Shown here: piece after piece, positions 14,519 through 22,270 of the stretch
How positions within the stretch are numbered: position 1 is the stretch's first letter
Layout of the letters: each line of letters opens with the position of its first letter
Origin: Lentimicrobiaceae bacterium
GTDB lineage: Bacteria; Bacteroidota; Bacteroidia; Bacteroidales; WCHB1-69
Direction: 5' to 3'
Assembly: GCA_009787485.1 (NCBI GenBank)
Contig: WQWP01000016.1
Span: forward strand, 1 to 25,572
Length of the DNA stretch: 25,572 nt
Program-made: the position numbers and the translations under genes
The notes under the pieces: model-generated
What the model saw: the letters and a program-made list of their open reading frames with translations, nothing else
Databases searched by the model: none
What the model was told of the DNA's origin: nothing

Positions 14519-15589
14519 TTATTCGTAAATTTTAGCTTCCGCTTCTCCGGTTAGAATCAGGTAGGCATTAAACGCCAATGCTCTCATTTCATCTTCTCCC
14601 GGATATATTTTCACCGGAGCGATCCAACTTACATAGCTGGAAATCTCATCTGTTAAAGGTTTTCCGTAGGCGAGCCCGCCGGTTAACAAGATGGCATCAA
14701 CTTTTCCTTTCAACACCACTGCGGCTTCTCCAATGGCTTTTGCTATTTGATACGCCATCGCATTTTCAATGAGTTTTGCTTTTTCATTGCCGGCTAGTGC
14801 ATCTTTTTCAATTTGATAGGCGTCGTTTATGCCAAAATAGCCCACATAGCCGCCTTTTCCCACTAACATTTTCTTGACTTCTTCTTTAGTGTATTTTCCA
14901 CAAAAGCAAACATTTACTAATTGTCCGGTGGGCACAGTTCCGGCACGCTCAGGCGAAAAAGGGCCTTCCCCATCCAGCGCTTGATTCACATCAATAACAC
15001 GACTTTTTTCGTGTGCGCCCACACTGATGCCGCCGCCCATGTGCGCCACAATGAGGTTCAACGCTGTGTATTCTTTTCCAATTTCCTGAGCATAACCGCG
15101 CGCTACTGCTTTTTGGTTCAGTGCATGAAAAATAGATACCCGCTCAAACAAGGGGTGTCCAGAAATACGCGCCACCTCCTGTAACTCATCAACCACCACA
15201 GGGTCTGCAATATAGGAAGCAGAAAGCCCGATGGTTTGCGCTAGATTATCGGCAATTAAACCGCCCAAATTGGAAGCATGTTCGCCGCTATATCCCGTAC
15301 GCAAATGCTCTCTCATCAAGTTGTTTACTTTATAAATTCCGGAAGGGATAGGCTTTACTAACCCTCCACGACCGATTACGATTTCTATCGAATTTAAAGG
15401 GATGTTATTTTCTTCTAATTCTTTTAAAATGACGCTCTTTCTAAAGTCCGTCTGGTCGGTAATCTTTTTGTATTCGGATAATTCCTCTGATGAGTGTTTA
15501 ATGTTTTTCACAAAGACTTGCTCTTTTCCGTCGAAAACGGCAATTTTGGTAGAGGTGGACCCGGGGTTGATGGCTAAAATTCTGTACAT
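14519..15589 (-). CDS. buk: Butyrate kinase
   Basis: A 356-residue acetokinase-family enzyme (ASKHA fold) that interconverts butyryl phosphate and butyrate with ADP/ATP; it can also act on branched-chain acyl phosphates. Motifs: NPGSTSTK at 8-15, HMGGGIS at 183-189, DGEGPFSPERAG at 206-217, GGLA at 304-307 and GEDEM at 331-335. The 356-residue length and the DGEGPFSPERAG line separate it from acetate kinase, which is longer. The usual partner phosphate butyryltransferase (ptb) is not adjacent: upstream is a divergent gene. Either ptb is elsewhere or the enzyme serves another acyl phosphate. It has its own promoter candidate at 15607-15635 and probably co-transcribes nadK. Confidence 0.93.
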   Translation of the reverse strand: MYRILAINPGSTSTKIAVFDGKEQVFVKNIKHSSEELSEYKKITDQTDFRKSVILKELEENNIPLNSIEIVIGRGGLVKPIPSGIYKVNNLMREHLRTGYSGEHASNLGGLIADNLAQTIGLSASYIADPVVVDELQEVARISGHPLFERVSIFHALNQKAVARGYAQEIGKEYTALNLIVAHMGGGISVGAHEKSRVIDVNQALDGEGPFSPERAGTVPTGQLVNVCFCGKYTKEEVKKMLVGKGGYVGYFGINDAYQIEKDALAGNEKAKLIENAMAYQIAKAIGEAAVVLKGKVDAILLTGGLAYGKPLTDEISSYVSWIAPVKIYPGEDEMRALAFNAYLILTGEAEAKIYE

Positions 15590-15606
15590 AATATTTAAAA
15601 TGGGTG

Positions 15607-15635
15607 CAAAAATAGAAAAAAGTGGTAAATGTCAA
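15607..15635 (-). promoter_or_regulatory. Bacteroidota-type promoter for buk
   Basis: On the minus strand TTG (15633-15635), an 18-base spacer, then TATTTTTG (15607-15614), which matches the -33 and -7 elements of Bacteroidota sigma-70 promoters. The -7 box ends 17 bases before the buk ATG. One of the two best promoter matches in the window. Confidence 0.65.
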
Positions 15636-15749
15636 TTTTCAAAATATCAAGAACGTTAATTTCCATAAGATTAAGAATTCTAATTTTCATAATAAGGTAA
15701 ATAGCTATACCAAGTCCAAATAAACGTCTCTACAATTAAAATAAAATCC

Positions 15750-15757
15750 TACTTTTG
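15750..15757 (+). promoter_or_regulatory. Candidate -7 box for the 15787 gene
   Basis: TACTTTTG followed by CA, matching TAnnTTTG, 29 bases before the ATG at 15787. No clear TTG at the -33 position. The GTCTCTAC half-palindrome at 15726-15733 occupies that region. Confidence 0.45.
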
Positions 15758-15786
15758 CAGTTAAATATCTATCCACATTAAACATT

Positions 15787-17175
15787 ATGGTTAAGATAAA
15801 ATCCATTCCCCTTTTTTTATTTATCTTATTGTTCTTCAATTGCTTATGTTTTTCACAATCGAAAGTTTCTTATATAGATTTAATCACAGAAAACCACAAC
15901 GAGTACAAAACATTTCAAAGAAATTTCAACCCGCTGCAAGGCAAACACGACCCTGCGATTTTAAAAAGCTGCTTCCTTGCGATGGTCAACGATCTTCGGC
16001 AACAATTGTACGGTGGTGCGCCTTTAGTGCATCTTCCCATGTTAGATTCGGTGGCGCTGATGCAAGCTGAATTTCAAGTATTTAAAAATAAGGTTACTAC
16101 AATAAATGAACCTCCTTTTAAATTTACTGCGCAACGATTAAGAAAATACGGATTTACCACGCAAGGCGATGAATTTGCCTCGAAAGCCAAAGCACACCAA
16201 GGCGATAAGGATTACTCGTACTATGATTTGTGCTTAGAATTGCTAAAACCTTTATTGAAATCTCCTACAGGGCTTCCTGCCATTTTGTCTCCTCAATATA
16301 CTATTTTCGGTTTTGCTTTTGAAATAGACAAGTATATGAACTCTGTGTATATTTCAGTGATATTGGGGAATGACCTTACTATTCAGGTGTTTAATTCTGT
16401 GGGGTCCAAGCAGAAAGATTTGCCCATTTCAAGAGGTCAGGCGGGACTTCTGTTTTATGATGATGAGACCTGTAGAAAAATTGCAACAGATCCTACCTTA
16501 GAACAAATTTACGATATGCTCTATCGGGATGAAAACGGGGATCTCTTTTTGCAATCCGATGATGCAAAATGGGCAAAAAGATTACTATCTAAAGCCGGAA
16601 CCGCCATCGTATTAGATTTTATTCAAAAAGAGCAATATAACTGTCGCACACCGCAAATAGATAATAACAAGCCTTTTCGGGGGATCGTTTCCAAACCTGT
16701 CTCCATGGAAAAGATTTTCGCAGCCAACGACTCATCGCTCAAATCAAATATTTTTCATGCAAAAATAGGTTCCATTCCTGATAGAATTGAGTTAGACAAA
16801 GCAATTGATATTAACATACTTCTTATTGGTAATAAAAAATATGTTTGTAGAACATTGATTAAGAAGAACGTAAGTAATATAAGAACCTCCGATGCCATTG
16901 CAGATTCATTAATTCAGGCGCTAAATTTTGAAGAAGCGCTATACCACCTTGCTCCGATGCTTTCCGATTCAACCATCAATGAGTCTCTGCTTTTTTCCAT
17001 TGTACAGTTGGCAGCGCATAAGCCACAAACCTATCTGAGCTCTATTTTTACCCAATCGGTGCAAATGGCAATACTCCGAAACCCACTAAAATTGTGCGAA
17101 TTATTAGATGAATTTTCCGTTTCCGTTTTCGACAATGCGGAAGTGAGGAAAATATACTGTAGTACTTGTAATTAA
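15787..17175 (+). CDS. Secreted protein of unknown function, possible divergent CAP domain
   Basis: A 462-residue exported protein: signal peptide about 1-23 (LFLFILLFFNCLCFSQ). I do not recognise it with confidence. The first part, about 60-195, faintly follows a CAP/SCP layout: AMVNDLRQQLYGGAPL, MLDSVALMQAEF, QRLRKYGFTTQGDEF, then SPTGLPAILSPQYTIFGFAF and VYISVILG. The usual CAP histidines are missing, so it would be inactive if related. The rest (about 200-462) has no recognised motif; it includes CRTPQIDNNKPFRGI, a strand-rich stretch, and a helical end with a final cysteine pair (YCSTCN). No sorting domain or barrel terminus, so a periplasmic location is likely. It is divergent from buk and followed by the flavin reductase after 85 bases of tandem repeats. 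Confidence 0.55.
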   Translation: MVKIKSIPLFLFILLFFNCLCFSQSKVSYIDLITENHNEYKTFQRNFNPLQGKHDPAILKSCFLAMVNDLRQQLYGGAPLVHLPMLDSVALMQAEFQVFKNKVTTINEPPFKFTAQRLRKYGFTTQGDEFASKAKAHQGDKDYSYYDLCLELLKPLLKSPTGLPAILSPQYTIFGFAFEIDKYMNSVYISVILGNDLTIQVFNSVGSKQKDLPISRGQAGLLFYDDETCRKIATDPTLEQIYDMLYRDENGDLFLQSDDAKWAKRLLSKAGTAIVLDFIQKEQYNCRTPQIDNNKPFRGIVSKPVSMEKIFAANDSSLKSNIFHAKIGSIPDRIELDKAIDINILLIGNKKYVCRTLIKKNVSNIRTSDAIADSLIQALNFEEALYHLAPMLSDSTINESLLFSIVQLAAHKPQTYLSSIFTQSVQMAILRNPLKLCELLDEFSVSVFDNAEVRKIYCSTCN

Positions 17176-17216
17176 TTTCAAAGTTCAAAATTTATAGTTC
17201 AAAGTTCAAAAGTTCT

Positions 17217-17257
17217 CCTAATTCCTAATTCCTAATTCCTAATTCTCAATTCTCAAT
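17217..17257. repeat. CCTAATT tandem heptamers before flavin reductase
   Basis: Four perfect tandem units of CCTAATT (17217-17244) followed by nearly two degenerate CTCAATT units (to 17257). The array ends 3 bases before the flavin reductase ATG. Upstream, 17178-17213 holds several AAAGTTCAAA-like words. The position would cover the leader and possible ribosome entry of the gene. Confidence 0.8.
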
Positions 17258-17260
17258 AGT

Positions 17261-17779
17261 ATGGATACAACAGCATTTTTCAAATTCACCTACGGGCTTT
17301 ATGTGGTTTGCTCAAAGGCGGGCGAGCGGCAAAGCGGTTTTATTGGAAATGCAGTAATGCAGATTACTTCTGATCCTAAACAGATTTTGGTGGCGTCGAA
17401 CAAAGAGAACTTTACTTCGGAACTTATTTTAGCTTCAAAAAAGCTTACGGTTTCCGTTGTAGGGGTGAATGCACAGATGGACTTTTTTGGTCGTTTCGGA
17501 TATCGTTCGGGACGGGATATGGATAAATTTTCAGGGTGCAATAGTTTTTTTACAGCTGATAACCAGCCTGTTGTGTTAGACAATGCCATAGCATGGTTCT
17601 CATGCGATATGGTAGAAGTCATAGATGCAGGCACTCATTACTTGTTTGTTTGCCGTGTGTTGGATGCCGCAATTACCGATGCGGAGACTGAGCCCATGAC
17701 TTACAACTATTTTCACAAAGTTTTAAAAGGAAAGTCACCAAAAAATGCTCCGACTTTTCAAAATAATAGTATTAACTAA
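17261..17779 (+). CDS. Flavin reductase-like FMN-binding protein (flavoredoxin type)
   Basis: A 172-residue FMN-binding split-barrel protein. The family pattern is visible: TYGLYVVCSKAG (9-20), GFIGNAVMQIT (26-36), ILVASNKENFT (42-52), LTVSVVGVNAQMDFFGRFGY (61-80) and the SGRDMDKF line (82-89). Such domains pass electrons from NADH or NADPH through FMN. It is followed after 20 bases by a rubredoxin gene. In some anaerobes the same two domains are fused as high-molecular-weight rubredoxin (Hrb), which feeds flavodiiron proteins that reduce oxygen or nitric oxide. The pair here looks like the unfused version; no flavodiiron gene is in the window. The protein is full length for a stand-alone domain. 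Confidence 0.85.
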   Translation: MDTTAFFKFTYGLYVVCSKAGERQSGFIGNAVMQITSDPKQILVASNKENFTSELILASKKLTVSVVGVNAQMDFFGRFGYRSGRDMDKFSGCNSFFTADNQPVVLDNAIAWFSCDMVEVIDAGTHYLFVCRVLDAAITDAETEPMTYNYFHKVLKGKSPKNAPTFQNNSIN

Positions 17780-17787
17780 CCTATAAA

Positions 17788-17794
17788 AAGGAGG
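17788..17794 (+). promoter_or_regulatory. Strong Shine-Dalgarno site of the rubredoxin gene
   Basis: AAGGAGG, five bases before the ATG at 17800. A near-perfect match to the anti-Shine-Dalgarno sequence is unusual in Bacteroidota, where most genes lack one, and I see no comparable site elsewhere in the window. It fixes the start of a gene that is too short for ordinary gene calling and suggests high translation. Confidence 0.8.
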
Positions 17795-17799
17795 AAATT

Positions 17800-17964
17800 A
17801 TGAACCAAGACATTTATGTATGCGACGTATGCGGGTATGAATATAACCCAGTTGAAGGCGATCCCGATAACGGTGTTGCCCCCGGAACTTTATTTGAAGC
17901 GATTCCCGACGATTGGACTTGTCCAATATGCGGCGTGGACAAATCAAATTTTTCGAAACAGTAA
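17800..17964 (+). CDS. Rubredoxin
   Basis: A 54-residue iron-sulfur-less electron carrier with one iron held by four cysteines: C8 and C11 in VCDVCGY, C41 and C44 in TCPICG. The conserved YNPVEGDPDNGVAPGT (15-30) and the IPDDWTCP line make this a textbook rubredoxin. It acts in the cytoplasm as a one-electron carrier, typically to flavodiiron or rubrerythrin-type oxygen and peroxide detoxification. Gene context supports electron supply by the flavin reductase upstream. It starts after a strong ribosome site and stops one base before the next ATG at 17966. The frame that overlaps it from 17816 is a shadow of this gene. Confidence 0.97.
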   Translation: MNQDIYVCDVCGYEYNPVEGDPDNGVAPGTLFEAIPDDWTCPICGVDKSNFSKQ

Positions 17965-17965
17965 A

Positions 17966-18652
17966 ATGAAAAAAGGAATATTAGTTTTTACTTCCTTTAT
18001 TTTCTTCATATCACTTTACGCCCAAGAAAGCAGCCTTGCGTCAACTTTTTCGGAAAGCGCTCAAAAAGGAAAAAGCAACATTCATGGCGGCATTAGAGCC
18101 GGATTCACAGGTTCATTGATTACAGGAGATGGATTTCCGTTTCAGGGATACAGTAAATTTGGAGGTTATGCCGGAGTATTTGCCAATTTTCCGGTTTCAC
18201 CAAACGGAAGATGGCTCATTCAGCCCGAATTAAACTTTATCATGAAAGGGTGTAAGCACGCTCCAAGATTTGATGAAAACGGAAATATTGTAGGACCGGT
18301 TTTCGAACACTATGTATTACAACTTATGTACGGGCAAATTCCTGTTTTAGTGAAATGGAAATTTTATAGAGGATTTGAATTAGAACTGGGACCTGCTTTC
18401 GGCATTTTATTTCAAACTACGGATGTTGAAAAAGTGAATGGATACATTAATGTAGGCGCTCCGCCGTTTGCACGTTTCGAGTTTTCCGGTATTATCGGAA
18501 TAGGGTATCTCTTTTTAAACCATATAGGAGTGAGCGTTCGTTACGAAAGTTCACTAATACCTGTACGCAAACCCCGAGCTTCCGATTGGATATACATCCT
18601 GAGAGGACAGCATAATGAAACATTTGCTTTTAGTGTGTATTATCAGTTTTAA
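17966..18652 (+). CDS. Small outer-membrane beta-barrel (porin-family) protein
   Basis: A 228-residue exported barrel. The start is MKKGILVFTSF at 17966, which gives a clean signal peptide (cut near YAQE); the longer open frame from 17816 is read through the rubredoxin gene and is not real. The body has strands such as IRAGFTGSLI, GGYAGVFANF, WLIQPELNFIMKG, GFELELGPAFGILF, FSGIIGIGYLF and HIGVSVRYESSL, and ends AFSVYYQF with the terminal Phe of BAM substrates. This is the general Bacteroidota OMP_b-brl type of small barrel, with no known ligand. It sits one base after rubredoxin and two bases before ispE, in a tight run with genes of unrelated function. Confidence 0.85.
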   Translation: MKKGILVFTSFIFFISLYAQESSLASTFSESAQKGKSNIHGGIRAGFTGSLITGDGFPFQGYSKFGGYAGVFANFPVSPNGRWLIQPELNFIMKGCKHAPRFDENGNIVGPVFEHYVLQLMYGQIPVLVKWKFYRGFELELGPAFGILFQTTDVEKVNGYINVGAPPFARFEFSGIIGIGYLFLNHIGVSVRYESSLIPVRKPRASDWIYILRGQHNETFAFSVYYQF

Positions 18653-18654
18653 AC

Positions 18655-19404
18655 ATGCGCGCCTCTGTTCCTCACAAAATCAATCTCGGGCTGCATGTTA
18701 TTGAAAAACTGCCTTCTAAATATCATGCGTTGGAAACTGTTTTTTATCCTTGTAATAACTACGTTGATACTATTGAGATTACACCTTCACCTCAGTTTTC
18801 TTTCATCTTAAAAAATGAAGATTTTGCTTGCGATATTGAAAACAACTCGTGTGTAAAAGCGTTCCGTTTGCTGCAAAAAAAATATGACTTACCTCCTGTA
18901 GAGATCATACTTACCAAGCAAATTCCATCGGGATCGGGTTTGGGTGGTGGCTCTGCCGATGCCGCTTTCACATTAAAAATGCTCAATACGCTGTTTGCGC
19001 TGGAACTTTCTGCGCAACAACTTCATGAATTTGCTATGTATTTGGGCAGCGATACTGCTTTTTTCTTATACAATGAACCGATGTATGCTACCGGTAGAGG
19101 GGAAATTTTAACACCTATTGTATTAGATTTATCGAAATACAGAATAGAGGTTATTTGTTCTAATATTTCTATTTCTACGGCACAGGCATATAATGCTATT
19201 ACGCCCAAAAAGCCGAAAACTTCTTTGAAAGAAATTATTAAAACTTCTGTAGAGACATGGCGAGACTATCTCGTTAATGATTTTGAGGAAGTAATCTTCA
19301 AACAACATCCGGCGTTATTGAAAATAAAGAACGAACTTTATGACCGAGGGGCAGTATATGCTTCGATGAGTGGAAGTGGGAGTGCGGTTTATGGACTTTT
19401 TTAA
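18655..19404 (+). CDS. ispE: 4-diphosphocytidyl-2-C-methyl-D-erythritol kinase (IspE), C-terminally short
   Basis: A 249-residue GHMP kinase of the MEP isoprenoid pathway, which phosphorylates CDP-methylerythritol with ATP. Lys8 in HKINLGLHV, YH at 23-24 in SKYHALETVFYP, the ATP loop PSGSGLGGGSADAA (91-104), the catalytic Asp133 in LGSDTAFFL, and motif III MSGSGSAVYG (238-247) are all present. Known IspE proteins are about 260-290 residues and continue for roughly 20-40 residues after motif III; here the stop comes immediately after GLF. Eight bases later a dispersed double-hairpin repeat begins, so the end may have been lost when the repeat arrived. Whether the enzyme is still active cannot be told, but all substrate and ATP motifs remain. 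ATG lies two bases after the barrel gene. Confidence 0.93.
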   Translation: MRASVPHKINLGLHVIEKLPSKYHALETVFYPCNNYVDTIEITPSPQFSFILKNEDFACDIENNSCVKAFRLLQKKYDLPPVEIILTKQIPSGSGLGGGSADAAFTLKMLNTLFALELSAQQLHEFAMYLGSDTAFFLYNEPMYATGRGEILTPIVLDLSKYRIEVICSNISISTAQAYNAITPKKPKTSLKEIIKTSVETWRDYLVNDFEEVIFKQHPALLKIKNELYDRGAVYASMSGSGSAVYGLF

Positions 19405-19412
19405 TTTTTATA

Positions 19413-19469
19413 TAAACTACCCCATCTCGCTTCGCGAGATACCCCTTCAAAATTTGAAGGGGATATTTT
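19413..19469. terminator. 57-bp double-hairpin repeat, copy B; probable terminator
   Basis: Lies between the converging ends of ispE (plus) and the lamin-tail protein (minus). Hairpin 1: ATCTCGC, loop TTC, GCGAGAT (19424-19440). Hairpin 2: CCCCTTCAAA, one base, TTTGAAGGGG (19442-19462), followed by ATATTTTT, which on the plus strand is a reasonable rho-independent terminator for ispE. It matches the reverse complement of 6260-6316 at 55 of 57 bases. Function as terminator is inferred; its identity as a repeat is seen directly. Confidence 0.7.
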
Positions 19470-19475
19470 TGGCTG

Positions 19476-22064
19476 TCAGTATATTACGCCCACTGTTTTC
19501 CGAATTGTTTTTCGTTTAGTGTTTAAATTCCAGTACTCCATTTTTACAATATACAAATCGGGAGGAACGCGGTAGTTTTTTTCGGAAACACCGTCCCAGA
19601 GAAAAACCTCATCCTGGGCGCAAATCCGGTTGTTGGTAATGGTTTTGATGAAATTTCCATACCGGTCAAAAATGGTAATGCTTGCTCTGTTTTCGGTTTC
19701 TTCAAAGTGGCAATGAATTTCTACATAGTCGGAAATGCCGGTTTGGTTGGGTGAGAAAACTTCCGGCACTATTTTTAAAACGTCTTCAAATGTATCGTAA
19801 TTAGAAAATTGCGAGTTTTGATAGCCCGGTGTTGCAAAGCTACTACTCTCTGAAGCAGATTTCCAATTGTTTGCGTTTTGTGTTTCTCTGTTAAAATTGA
19901 CACGCTCTAAGGATACTCCCGAAATAGAAGTCAGCAACGGATAGTGCATATTCTCATGGTATTGAAAGCGGTCAATGGTATTATAATATCTATCGCTTAG
20001 AAAAACAACACCGGAACTATTGGTATAAGAAGGCAATGAGTCGCATTGAATTAAACGCTCGGGATAAGGAACATAATATTGTTCTTCGGTGATGCTTTTA
20101 TGTTTGCATAATGCGATATACTCATTGGGAAAAAGCAAGAAACCACTACTTACTGCCATGGCAGAGCGATCGGGAAGGTTGGTGCCTCCGGAACCTATAC
20201 GCAACATCGCCAAATCTATTACTTTTTGCGAGCGGTTGTACAACTCTACAAATTCTGCACGAGTACTATTCTTCGCATTAAAAAGCACTTCATTTATCAC
20301 CACGTCAAAAGGTTGCGGAACGCTTGGAAGGGCAAAACGATACGATGTATGACATACGATCAGATTTTGCGCGCAATCCCAAAGGGTATCTTTCATAGTG
20401 AGTGTGTAAACTACATTGGTTTGAATAGGATTTTGCAGATGTAATTGTAGAATATTGTTGTTCGGAGGCACTTCGCTTACCGAAGCAATTTTTATACCTC
20501 TATCAATTTCAAATAATTGTAACGTTTTTAAAGGATCAAAAAAAACAGTTTCTGAAAAAAATACACGAAGTTGCGTAGCATCTGCTACTGTAACTTTCTC
20601 AATTTCAGGAGGAGTAAGATCGGGATTTAATCCGTAAATAGAGTTTTGTTTTCCGGGTGTACCGCCTGATTCGGATATGGAAGAATCCCAATTCTCTTCT
20701 CCTGTGCAAGGATTTCGCGGGTCAATCATCTCTAACGACCAGCCTCCGTCTGCTTTATATTTATTTCGATGCCATGCACTTGAAAATCTCACTTCATGAA
20801 TTACCTCACCAACTTCATTGAAAAGCACAATGGGAACGCCTGCCATAGCAATGTTCAAAGAGGAAACGCGATACATATTCGTCTCTGTTTCATCATCATA
20901 TCCAGTGCAAGAATTTGCAATGAGAAAAACATATTGGTTAGGCGGAATAAGTATTTCTGGCAAATTTCTATTAGCGTTATTAATTCTTAGTCTCCAATTT
21001 TTTAGAACCACCGTATCGGGAACTCCAAAATTATGAAGCTCAATATATTCACAATCGGGTAACCCTACAGCAGGATTAGGTCTCGACATAATCTCCGTAA
21101 TTAGGATATCGTTTCTACGAATTTTTGCGAAAGAAAACTTCCCTTCAAATTTTTCCATTTCATTACCCGCAATATCGAAAATATTTTCTATAGAAATCGA
21201 ATATTCGGCTCGATCCTTCAGTTCATCTTCCCAACTAATTTTAACTAATGAAAAATCGTTGCCAACGAAATCGGATTGCTCCGGTTGAATAGTGCCATTT
21301 CGTAGATAATTTGAGGGTAACAATGCCGTTTCCGGGGTTACGTTTTTCGAGAATTTAACATGTAATGTTTTACCGTCTTGTTGGGGTTGCAAAGAGAGCA
21401 CTTTCGGTTTCACCGTATCCGTAACCGGCGGTCCGTAATAGAAATCATCAAAGAAAATATTCTTAATATTGGATACTGTATATTTACAATAAACGCCCAA
21501 TGCTACATGCCCAAACTGCGCCACGCTCACTCCAGAAGCATCGGTTTCGTAGATTCCGTTGAGTTGCTCATCTACCAAAACATCCCAACAGTTAGGATCT
21601 GTGTATCTGACTTTTACATTAACCGCAAAACGATTGGCAATTCTTGTATCTTTTCCCCGACAAATGGAGGTGTGCGAAGTTCCATCCTGATAAAAAAGTT
21701 CAATCGCATCCTGTGCCAGATTTTCACCAAATTGCAAATAGTATGCTTTTAAAAATAAAGAAGTTAAATCGGTGGTGTTCGCCGTTAGATAAACCCGTGC
21801 AAAATTGTTGTTAGAAGGCGAGAAAGGCAACCGGATATAAAAATTCCACTCCCATACATCATGAAATTGCGGTGTGGGCAACGATAAATAAGCCGCACCG
21901 GCTTCCGTAGCATTGAGTTGCAACTCATGGCGGGCGTTTACCATAAATAGCTCCCTGTTTCCCACCCATTGAGGAAAGTCAGCATCTAAAAAATGGTCAT
22001 AAATCTGAGAAAATGAGGAAAAAAGCGACAGGATACAACCTGTTAAAATAACAAACTTCTTCAT
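19476..22064 (-). CDS. Large T9SS cargo with lamin-tail and Ig-like domains
   Basis: An 862-residue secreted protein, start MKKFVILTGCILSLFSSFSQ at 22064 (an upstream in-frame ATG at 22073 adds MLI to the signal peptide and is less likely). Order of domains: a concanavalin-like N-terminal region (about 22-210), an SbsA-type Ig-like unit (220-314, VKFSKNVT... DIAGNEM), a lamin-tail domain (316-425, ILITEIMSRPNP... YIELHNFG), a second Ig-like unit (485-575, LRVFFSETVF), a second lamin-tail domain (587-690, VVINEVLFNA... FVELYNRS), and a final T9SS tail (about 768-862, EVFSPNQTG... ITIFDRYGN... LWDGVSEKNYRVPPDLYIVKM) of the gliding-motility-associated, type-B-like class. It is probably displayed or released at the surface; no catalytic site was recognised. 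A good promoter precedes it. Confidence 0.88.
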   Translation of the reverse strand: MKKFVILTGCILSLFSSFSQIYDHFLDADFPQWVGNRELFMVNARHELQLNATEAGAAYLSLPTPQFHDVWEWNFYIRLPFSPSNNNFARVYLTANTTDLTSLFLKAYYLQFGENLAQDAIELFYQDGTSHTSICRGKDTRIANRFAVNVKVRYTDPNCWDVLVDEQLNGIYETDASGVSVAQFGHVALGVYCKYTVSNIKNIFFDDFYYGPPVTDTVKPKVLSLQPQQDGKTLHVKFSKNVTPETALLPSNYLRNGTIQPEQSDFVGNDFSLVKISWEDELKDRAEYSISIENIFDIAGNEMEKFEGKFSFAKIRRNDILITEIMSRPNPAVGLPDCEYIELHNFGVPDTVVLKNWRLRINNANRNLPEILIPPNQYVFLIANSCTGYDDETETNMYRVSSLNIAMAGVPIVLFNEVGEVIHEVRFSSAWHRNKYKADGGWSLEMIDPRNPCTGEENWDSSISESGGTPGKQNSIYGLNPDLTPPEIEKVTVADATQLRVFFSETVFFDPLKTLQLFEIDRGIKIASVSEVPPNNNILQLHLQNPIQTNVVYTLTMKDTLWDCAQNLIVCHTSYRFALPSVPQPFDVVINEVLFNAKNSTRAEFVELYNRSQKVIDLAMLRIGSGGTNLPDRSAMAVSSGFLLFPNEYIALCKHKSITEEQYYVPYPERLIQCDSLPSYTNSSGVVFLSDRYYNTIDRFQYHENMHYPLLTSISGVSLERVNFNRETQNANNWKSASESSSFATPGYQNSQFSNYDTFEDVLKIVPEVFSPNQTGISDYVEIHCHFEETENRASITIFDRYGNFIKTITNNRICAQDEVFLWDGVSEKNYRVPPDLYIVKMEYWNLNTKRKTIRKTVGVIY

Positions 22065-22109
22065 AATGAGCAATGTATTAGTATTATTAGCACGATGAGT
22101 TTAACGCGG

Positions 22110-22140
22110 CAAATATAATATCTCAAAAGGCGTTTGTCAA
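22110..22140 (-). promoter_or_regulatory. Bacteroidota-type promoter for the lamin-tail protein
   Basis: On the minus strand TTG (22138-22140), a 20-base spacer, and TATATTTG (22110-22117) match the -33/-7 pattern. The -7 box ends 45 bases before the ATG at 22064. The rest of the gap to 22270 shows only a GGTTAGTGATTAGTGG partial tandem near 22199-22214 and a partial CACACAGAT word of the dispersed repeat near 22175. Confidence 0.6.
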
Positions 22141-22270
22141 GGGGGGAAGTGATTTTTTTATTTTTTTATGAAAGCACACAGATAAGATAATGAATAGTGG
22201 TTAGTGATTAGTGGAAAAACGGTAAGGAACATCAAGTTGCAATTGGGTTTGTTTTGAGATAAGTGCAACT

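Noticed and set aside
17816..17965. Upstream extension of the small barrel protein
   Set aside because: These 50 residues are an out-of-frame reading of the rubredoxin gene; MKKGILVF at 17966 gives a normal signal peptide.
22074..22270. Possible small RNA or gene in the gap before the lamin-tail gene
   Set aside because: Only a promoter and fragments of dispersed repeats are visible; no stable structure or frame stood out by eye.
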